From contig PMDX01000052.1 in NCBI GenBank assembly GCA_003154635.1, positions 1 to 9,827 on the forward strand: DNA of 9,827 nucleotides. Direction: 5' to 3'. The translations under genes and the position numbers were made by a program. The stretch's first letter is position 1. The number at the start of each line of letters is the position of its first letter. Below, piece by piece: positions 5,913-9,827 of the stretch. The notes below the pieces were generated by a model. That model saw only the letters and a program-made list of their open reading frames with translations, had not been told where the DNA came from and made no database searches. The DNA comes from Actinomycetota bacterium. GTDB taxonomy: Bacteria > Actinomycetota > Geothermincolia > Fen-727 > Anoxymicrobiaceae.

Positions 5913-6689
5913 ATGGTGTCGGTTCCAGAGCCACTGAGACTGAGAGTCCAGCTTACCAAGACCGGGATGGCCCGCTACCTGTCCCACGCTGAGTTCTCGC
6001 GCGCGCTGATGTTCGCGGCGCGGCGCTCGAGGTTGCCCCTCGCTTACGCCGGAGAGCACAGGGCACGCATGAAGTTATCGCTATCGCCGCCCATACCCAT
6101 TGGGGTGACGAGCGAGTGTGAGCTCGTCGATTTTGAGCTGACGGGTTACGTCTCTCCCGTGGAAGCGCAGCGCGCGCTCGACGAGGCGTTCTCAGGTGGC
6201 ATCCAGGTCGTACGCTGCCGCCTGATGGGTTCTGGAGAGAAACCGGTCGGAAAACTCATCGACACCGCGAGGTACCTGGTGATGATTCCGGCGGGAGCCG
6301 GTTCTCGCGAGGATTGGATGCGAGCGGTCGAGGAGTTTAAGGATAAAGAGTCCGTGGAGTTCGAGAGAGTTCAGCCGAGGCGCACGCGAGTGGTGGACCT
6401 TCGGCCAGGAGTGCACGAGCTGGAAGTCAACGGTGAAGGTACGGGCGAGGCGGAAGAAGGGAGCACCACGTTGTTGATGACTCTCGACGACGGTACCGCC
6501 GGCACCATCAAGCCGTGGGAGGTGATCGAGGTGATCGCCGGTTTCGCCGGTGTGCCTCGAGACTCGTGGGAACTCGCCCTCGTTCACAGGAACGGTCTCT
6601 TCGTGAGGAGAAGCGATAAGCTGGTCTCGCCCATGGAACTGGGGAGGCGCAAACCGGCAGGGTCGCGAAGGGGAGGTCGGAGTTATTGA
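5913..6689 (+). CDS. DUF2344 (TIGR03936) radical SAM-associated protein
   Basis: This is a 258-residue protein of the family that almost always accompanies the TIGR03960 radical SAM protein, either next to it or fused to it. Its biochemical role is unknown. The N-terminal core LRVQLTKTGMARYLSHAEFSRALMFA (split here: LRVQLTKTGM, ARYLSHAEFSRAL) and LPLAY match the family. The usual GF.P.PKLSF block reads GEHRARMKLSLSPPIPIG (47-64), so Phe and the first prolines are lost while Lys54 and the PxG end remain. A longer C-terminal half (about 115-258) ends in a basic tail rich in Arg and Gly. The ATG at 5913 begins 1 base after the upstream stop, within reach of GGGGGTGA at 5904-5911. That spacing is very short, so the GTG at 5916 is an alternative. 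The stop overlaps the RNase start, which implies translational coupling on both sides. Confidence 0.85.
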   Translation: MVSVPEPLRLRVQLTKTGMARYLSHAEFSRALMFAARRSRLPLAYAGEHRARMKLSLSPPIPIGVTSECELVDFELTGYVSPVEAQRALDEAFSGGIQVVRCRLMGSGEKPVGKLIDTARYLVMIPAGAGSREDWMRAVEEFKDKESVEFERVQPRRTRVVDLRPGVHELEVNGEGTGEAEEGSTTLLMTLDDGTAGTIKPWEVIEVIAGFAGVPRDSWELALVHRNGLFVRRSDKLVSPMELGRRKPAGSRRGGRSY

Positions 6690-7930
6690 AGAAGGTCAGG
6701 AAAGAGCTTCTGGTTACCTGCGAAAAGGGGAGGTCCAGGCTGGCGCTGCTCGAGAACAGTGAGGTGGCAGAGGTATATATCGAGAAGAACCGCAAGAAGA
6801 GCATCGTAGGCAACATCTACATCGGTCGCATAACGAACGTGCTGCCGGGCATGAGCGCCGCGTTCGTCGACATCGGCGTCGGGAAGAACGCGCTTTTGTA
6901 TCTGCAGGACCTCGTCCTCATGGAGGACGGTTCTCACGTACGCCCACGCAGAATAAGCAAAGCTCTCAAGCAGAACGACACCATCGTGGTCCAGGTGACG
7001 AAAGACCCAATGTCCGGAAAAGGCGCAAGGCTTACCACGTATCTGAGCCTGCCAGGCCGCCTCATGGTCTACATGCCGCAATCAAAGCGCTCCGGGGTGA
7101 GCCGCAAGCTTCCCGAGCGAGAGAGGGAACGGCTGCGCAGGCTCGCAAAGGAAATCAAGCCTGGTGAGGGCAGCACGATAATCAGGACCGCCGCCCAGAA
7201 GGCCAGGAAGAAAGACCTCGAGGACGACCTCGATTACCTCTTGAAGCAGTGGGCGGAGACGCAGGAGAAGATAGCCTCGGGTAAGAAACCCCCCGCGGTG
7301 GTCTACTCGGAGCCGGATCTCGCGGTCCGGGTTGTGAGGGATACGGTAACGCGTGAGTTCAGGAGCGTGCTGGTCGACAACAAAACAGAGTTCAACCGGA
7401 TAAGGGATTATCTCTCGAGGACAGCCCCCGAACTCAAAGACCGTGTGCAAATGCACAAGGACAAGGACCTGCTGTTCGCCCGCTACGGAGTGGACAAAGC
7501 GATTGAGGCCGCCCTGAGACGGAAGGTGGCGCTGCCCTCAGGCGGTCACCTGGTCATCGACGAGGCCGAGGCGCTGACGGCCATAGACGTGAACACAGGG
7601 TCGTATACCGGCAAGAAGAGCCTCGAGGATACAGTACTAAAGACGAACCTGGAGGCCTCCATCGAGGTGGTCCGGCAGCTTAGACTGCGCGACATAGGCG
7701 GTATAATAGTCATCGATTTCATCGATATGGAGAACCCCGATAATCGCGTCAGGGTGCTCGAGACGCTCGAGACCGAGCTCGAGAGGGACAGGACCAAGAC
7801 GCAGGTGGTGACCCTGTCCGACCTTGGGCTTGTCGAGATGACCCGCAAGAACGTGACAGAGGGACTAGCCGATACCCTGGGAAAGACATGTCCGCACTGC
7901 GAGGGAAGGGGTCTTGTGTTTGGCGAGTGA
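6686..7930 (+). CDS. rng: Ribonuclease E/G family endoribonuclease (minimal form)
   Basis: This is a 414-residue endoribonuclease that cuts single-stranded AU-rich RNA from 5'-monophosphate ends. It acts in rRNA maturation and mRNA decay. An S1 RNA-binding domain lies near the N-terminus (about 36-125, GNIYIGRITNVLPGMSAAFVDIG split as GNIYIGRITNVLPG and MSAAFVDIG). The DNase I-like catalytic domain holds TAIDVNTG with Asp301 and IDFIDM with Asp344. These are spaced 43 residues apart, as are the catalytic Mg2+-binding aspartates 303 and 346 of E. coli RNase E. The zinc-link is CPHC (Cys402, Cys405). The protein stops 9 residues after the second cysteine, so the small C-terminal domain of RNase G and the scaffold tail of RNase E are both absent. 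The TTG at 6686 overlaps the upstream TGA, with GGGGAGG about 9 bases before it. Next on the same strand is rplU, after 100 bases. Confidence 0.93.
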   Translation: MKKVRKELLVTCEKGRSRLALLENSEVAEVYIEKNRKKSIVGNIYIGRITNVLPGMSAAFVDIGVGKNALLYLQDLVLMEDGSHVRPRRISKALKQNDTIVVQVTKDPMSGKGARLTTYLSLPGRLMVYMPQSKRSGVSRKLPERERERLRRLAKEIKPGEGSTIIRTAAQKARKKDLEDDLDYLLKQWAETQEKIASGKKPPAVVYSEPDLAVRVVRDTVTREFRSVLVDNKTEFNRIRDYLSRTAPELKDRVQMHKDKDLLFARYGVDKAIEAALRRKVALPSGGHLVIDEAEALTAIDVNTGSYTGKKSLEDTVLKTNLEASIEVVRQLRLRDIGGIIVIDFIDMENPDNRVRVLETLETELERDRTKTQVVTLSDLGLVEMTRKNVTEGLADTLGKTCPHCEGRGLVFGE

Positions 7931-7971
7931 ACGACCGCTGGGTGGGAACGGTGCCGACCCACAAATGAGGT

Positions 7972-8002
7972 TTGCGCCTGTTCGAGCGCTTTGGTGTATA
8001 AT
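7972..8002 (+). promoter_or_regulatory. rplU: Promoter candidate for rplU-rpmA
   Basis: A perfect TATAAT lies at 7997-8002, and TTGCGC at 7972-7977 is a weak -35 with a 19-bp spacer. Transcription would start near 8009, about 22 bases before the rplU ATG, so there is no room for a large leader structure. Just upstream, GTGGG (7942-7946) and CCCAC (7958-7962) could pair after the RNase gene, but no T-tract follows, so readthrough from the upstream operon is likely. Confidence 0.5.
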
Positions 8003-8030
8003 ATCTTAATTCTAAAGCCGGGAGATGAGG

Positions 8031-8417
8031 ATGTACGCTGTAATCAGGACTGGTTCAAAACAATACAAGGTTTCTCCGGGAGACCGCATCACGGTCGAGA
8101 AAATTGACATGCCCGAGGGGAAGAAATACTCCTTTGAAGATGTCGTGCTCTATCACGATGGTGAGAAGGTGGTATCCGACCCCAAGGACCTTTCGAAGGT
8201 CCGTGTTGCGGCCCGCGTGATCGAGCAGGGCAGGGCCAAGAAGGTCGTTGTATTCAAGTACAAGCCCAAGAAGGGGTACCATAAGAAGAAGGGTCACAGG
8301 CAGGAGTTGACCCGTCTCGAAATAGAAGAAGTCGTAATGCGCAAGACCGCGCCGCGAAAGTCCGCTTCGCCGGAGAAAGCCGAGAGCGAGGCTAAAGCGG
8401 GTACAGAAAAGGCATAG
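8031..8417 (+). CDS. rplU: Large-subunit ribosomal protein L21 (bL21)
   Basis: This is a 50S subunit protein that binds 23S rRNA. The sequence opens MYAVIRTGSKQYKV, the standard L21 start (TGG is TGS here), and contains VVVFKYKPKKGYHKKKGHRQ near residues 80-100, the basic loop that contacts rRNA (VVVFKYKPKKG, then YHKKKGHRQ). I chose the ATG at 8031 because it gives the family's usual N-terminus and lies 6 bases after GGGAG (8020-8024). An ATG at 8025 directly abuts that site. The 128-residue product is longer than the usual about 103 because of a charged Ala/Lys/Glu tail of about 25 residues. rpmA starts 11 bases downstream, the classic rplU-rpmA pair. Confidence 0.95.
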   Translation: MYAVIRTGSKQYKVSPGDRITVEKIDMPEGKKYSFEDVVLYHDGEKVVSDPKDLSKVRVAARVIEQGRAKKVVVFKYKPKKGYHKKKGHRQELTRLEIEEVVMRKTAPRKSASPEKAESEAKAGTEKA

Positions 8418-8428
8418 CGGAGGTCCGG

Positions 8429-8692
8429 ATGTCAAGCAAGAAGGGTGTCGGCAGTTCGAAGAACGGTAGGGATAGTCAGTCCAAGAGGCTTGGCCCGAAG
8501 AGATTCGGGGGGCAGCAGGTCAGGGGCGGCAATATTCTGGTACGGCAGCGTGGCACCAGGATCAAGCCTGGGTTGAATGTGGGTGTCGGGAGGGATCATA
8601 CCCTGTTCGCGAAAGTGGACGGCGTCGTTCAGTACACCAGCAGTGGCGACAGGGCCGTTGTCAGTGTCATCCCCGAGACCGCTGTAGAATAA
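8429..8692 (+). CDS. rpmA: Large-subunit ribosomal protein L27 (bL27)
   Basis: This is an 87-residue 50S protein whose N-terminal tail reaches the peptidyl-transferase centre in other bacteria. The family motifs are present: SSKNGRDS, KRLGPKRFGGQ, GNILVRQRGT and VGRDHTLFAKVDGVV. The N-terminus is MSSKKGVGSS and begins directly at the mature form. The cleavable N-terminal peptide found on L27 of many Firmicutes is absent, which argues weakly against a Firmicutes host. GGAGGT at 8419-8424 precedes the ATG by 4 bases. It is cotranscribed with rplU. Confidence 0.95.
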   Translation: MSSKKGVGSSKNGRDSQSKRLGPKRFGGQQVRGGNILVRQRGTRIKPGLNVGVGRDHTLFAKVDGVVQYTSSGDRAVVSVIPETAVE

Positions 8693-8728
8693 CGCGCGCT
8701 CGCGATTCCTTGGGTGTTCCAACGTGTG

Positions 8729-8734
8729 TATAAT
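8729..8734 (+). promoter_or_regulatory. -10 element (TATAAT) for the response regulator gene
   Basis: A perfect TATAAT sits 48 bp before the TTG start. The same 9-mer GTGTATAAT occurs at the rplU promoter (7994-8002). The -35 region (TTCCTT at 8706-8711, 17-bp spacer) matches poorly. The short inverted repeat TTGG-GTGTT-CCAA (8710-8722) lies between -35 and -10 and could bind a regulator. Confidence 0.5.
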
Positions 8735-8781
8735 CTAGTTATCAAAGCTAGCGCAAGTAAATCCATAAACGGGGGTTCAGG

Positions 8782-9246
8782 TTGAGCAAGAGGAAGATAC
8801 TGGTGGTGGATGATGATCCCACCATGGTCAAGCTTATCAACGTAAACCTCAAGCTAAACAACTATTCCGTAGTTGAGGCCACATCCGGTGAGCAGGCTCT
8901 CGACGTACTGGGCAAGGAGCCCCTCGACCTGGTGGTGCTCGACATCATGATGCCCGGTGTTGACGGGTGGGAGGTTCTCAAGCGCATTCGCGGCAACGAC
9001 GAGACCGAGGAGATGCCGGTAATCCTCGTCACTGCCAAAACTCAGGACAGCGACGTCATAAGGGGTTGGGAGCTGGGCGCGGACGAATACGTCATAAAGC
9101 CATTCAATCCGCTCCTGCTGGTAGAAGTCATAAAGATGGTCCTCGACCGCAGCTACGACGAGCGCCTCGAAAGGCGTAAGAAGCAAAAAGAAAAGCTCGA
9201 AGTGCTTCGCAGCCTGTCGCGACCAAGGCAGGAACCGTCGAACTAG
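8782..9246 (+). CDS. Single-domain response regulator (CheY-like receiver)
   Basis: This is a 154-residue receiver protein with no DNA-binding domain. The acidic pocket is in ILVVDDDP (Asp10-Asp12) and the phosphoacceptor is Asp54 in VVLDIMMPGVDG. The switch Thr is Thr84 in LVTAK, and the conserved Lys is Lys106 in DEYVIKPFNP, so all residues needed for phosphorylation are present. After the receiver (about 1-122) comes a highly charged, probably helical tail (about 123-154, containing DERLERRKKQKEKLE), which could mediate protein binding. The TTG start has GGGGGT at 8771-8776. No histidine kinase is in the window, so its partner is unknown. It has its own promoter and terminator candidates and sits between rpmA and obg, which are usually adjacent. 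Its target cannot be read from sequence. Confidence 0.9.
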   Translation: MSKRKILVVDDDPTMVKLINVNLKLNNYSVVEATSGEQALDVLGKEPLDLVVLDIMMPGVDGWEVLKRIRGNDETEEMPVILVTAKTQDSDVIRGWELGADEYVIKPFNPLLLVEVIKMVLDRSYDERLERRKKQKEKLEVLRSLSRPRQEPSN

Positions 9247-9275
9247 TGGGATTCCCCACGCGGTTCTGCTTTTTT
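9246..9275 (+). terminator. Intrinsic terminator candidate after the response regulator
   Basis: GTGGG (9246-9250) and CCCAC (9255-9259) form a perfect 5-bp stem with loop ATTC right at the stop codon. Six T residues follow at 9270-9275. The 10-base gap between stem and T-tract is longer than usual, so termination may be partial or conditional. Confidence 0.5.
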
Positions 9276-9310
9276 CCTTCCTGGTAAACAATCGACAAAT
9301 CGGGATTCCC
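9248..9310 (+). repeat. Two copies of GGGATTCCC flanking the obg leader
   Basis: GGGATTCCC occurs at 9248-9256 and again at 9302-9310. Each is an inverted repeat (GGGA-T-TCCC). The first forms most of the terminator hairpin. The second ends at the base before the obg ATG, where the ribosome binding site should be, and I see no good Shine-Dalgarno sequence for obg. Being self-complementary, the two copies could pair with each other. Confidence 0.5.
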
Positions 9311-9827
9311 ATGTTCATCGACGAGGCTCTTATATATGTCGAGGGAGGCCGTGGTGGTGACGGTTGCGTATCGTTCCTCAGGCAGAAATATCGTCCAAAC
9401 GGCGGGCCTGATGGCGGTAACGGAGGCGCCGGAGGTAGCGTCGTGCTCGAAGCCTCCACGGGGAAGTCCACACTCGGTGAGTTCAACAGGAGGCGCCATC
9501 ACCGTGCCGGGAACGGCGCACGCGGCGGGTCGCAGGACAAGCGAGGGGGCAGGGGAAGTGATCTTGTTCTCCATGTCCCGGTTGGAACTGTCGTAAAGAA
9601 CAGTGACGGTGAGGTAATGGCGGACCTCACTGAACCAGGCGCGCGCTTCACGCCAGCCGCGGGCGGAAGGGCCGGACGTGGCAACGCCGGCCTGGTGGCC
9701 GAAGCCGGACCGCTTCCGAGATTTGCCGAGAAGGGGGAGCCCGGAGAATCACGCACGATACAGCTCGAGCTGAAACTCGTGGCGGACGTCGCAATCGTCG
9801 GTTTCCCGAACGCGGGCAAGTCCACGC
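9311..9827 (+). CDS. obg: Ribosome-assembly GTPase Obg/CgtA, N-terminal part (3' end outside window)
   Basis: The first 172 codons encode the Obg GTPase, which binds the 50S subunit during late assembly and responds to guanine nucleotide pools. The glycine-rich Obg fold fills about residues 1-158. It begins MFIDEALIYVEGGRGGDG, continues NGGPDGGNGGAGGSV, and later has AGGRAGRGNAG. The G domain then starts with the P-loop GFPNAGKST at 164-172, where the window ends. The ATG at 9311 gives the standard family N-terminus, but no clear ribosome binding site precedes it, only GGGATTCCC. The rplU-rpmA-obg order is widely conserved, and here the response regulator is inserted between rpmA and obg. Confidence 0.95.
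   Translation, partial: MFIDEALIYVEGGRGGDGCVSFLRQKYRPNGGPDGGNGGAGGSVVLEASTGKSTLGEFNRRRHHRAGNGARGGSQDKRGGRGSDLVLHVPVGTVVKNSDGEVMADLTEPGARFTPAAGGRAGRGNAGLVAEAGPLPRFAEKGEPGESRTIQLELKLVADVAIVGFPNAGKST

Noticed and set aside
7942..7962. Terminator after the RNase E/G gene
   Set aside because: GTGGG and CCCAC can pair, but no T-tract follows, so it lacks the main feature of an intrinsic terminator.
8693..8704. Terminator after rpmA (CGCG-CGCT-CGCG)
   Set aside because: The stem is only 4 bp with alternative pairings and no T-tract follows.

Overview
The window is a moderately GC-rich bacterial chromosome segment read entirely on the + strand. It carries two conserved housekeeping neighbourhoods joined end to end, and I see no mobile element, CRISPR array, tRNA or rRNA. 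Several genes start with TTG (ftsQ, the B12-binding-type radical SAM gene, the RNase E/G gene and the response regulator), and most have recognisable Shine-Dalgarno sites. FtsZ lies directly after FtsQ with no ftsA between them. Together with the DUF2344/radical SAM, RNase E/G, L21, L27, Obg order, this suggests a deep-branching actinobacterial lineage (Geothermincolia/OPB41/Coriobacteriia-like). A Firmicutes relative cannot be excluded. This taxonomy is inference.

Region 1 (1-3959) is the end of a division and cell-wall (dcw) cluster. It holds the 3' part of D-Ala-D-Ala ligase (ddl), ftsQ/divIB, and then two complete, divergent ftsZ genes in tandem. The first ftsZ follows a 214-bp AT-rich spacer with a good sigma70-type promoter. 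The second follows a 298-bp spacer with short repeats and inverted repeats. A T-tract terminator candidate follows the second. Both FtsZ proteins keep the GTP-binding signature, the catalytic T7-loop acidic residues and a C-terminal conserved peptide. They differ at the T3 loop, the T7 loop and the length and charge of the linker. This pair is the most unusual thing in the window.

Region 2 (3975-7930) is a tightly coupled three-gene operon behind an extended -10 promoter and a leader hairpin. It encodes a TIGR03960-type B12-binding-like radical SAM protein, its usual DUF2344 (TIGR03936) partner 1 bp downstream, and a minimal RNase E/G whose start codon overlaps the partner's stop codon.

Region 3 (7972-9827) carries rplU and rpmA (ribosomal proteins L21 and L27), a receiver-only response regulator with its own promoter and terminator candidates, and the 5' part of the ribosome-assembly GTPase gene obg, which runs off the end. 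Regions 2 and 3 are linked by RNA processing and ribosome biogenesis. Region 1 is linked to cell-wall synthesis and Z-ring assembly.
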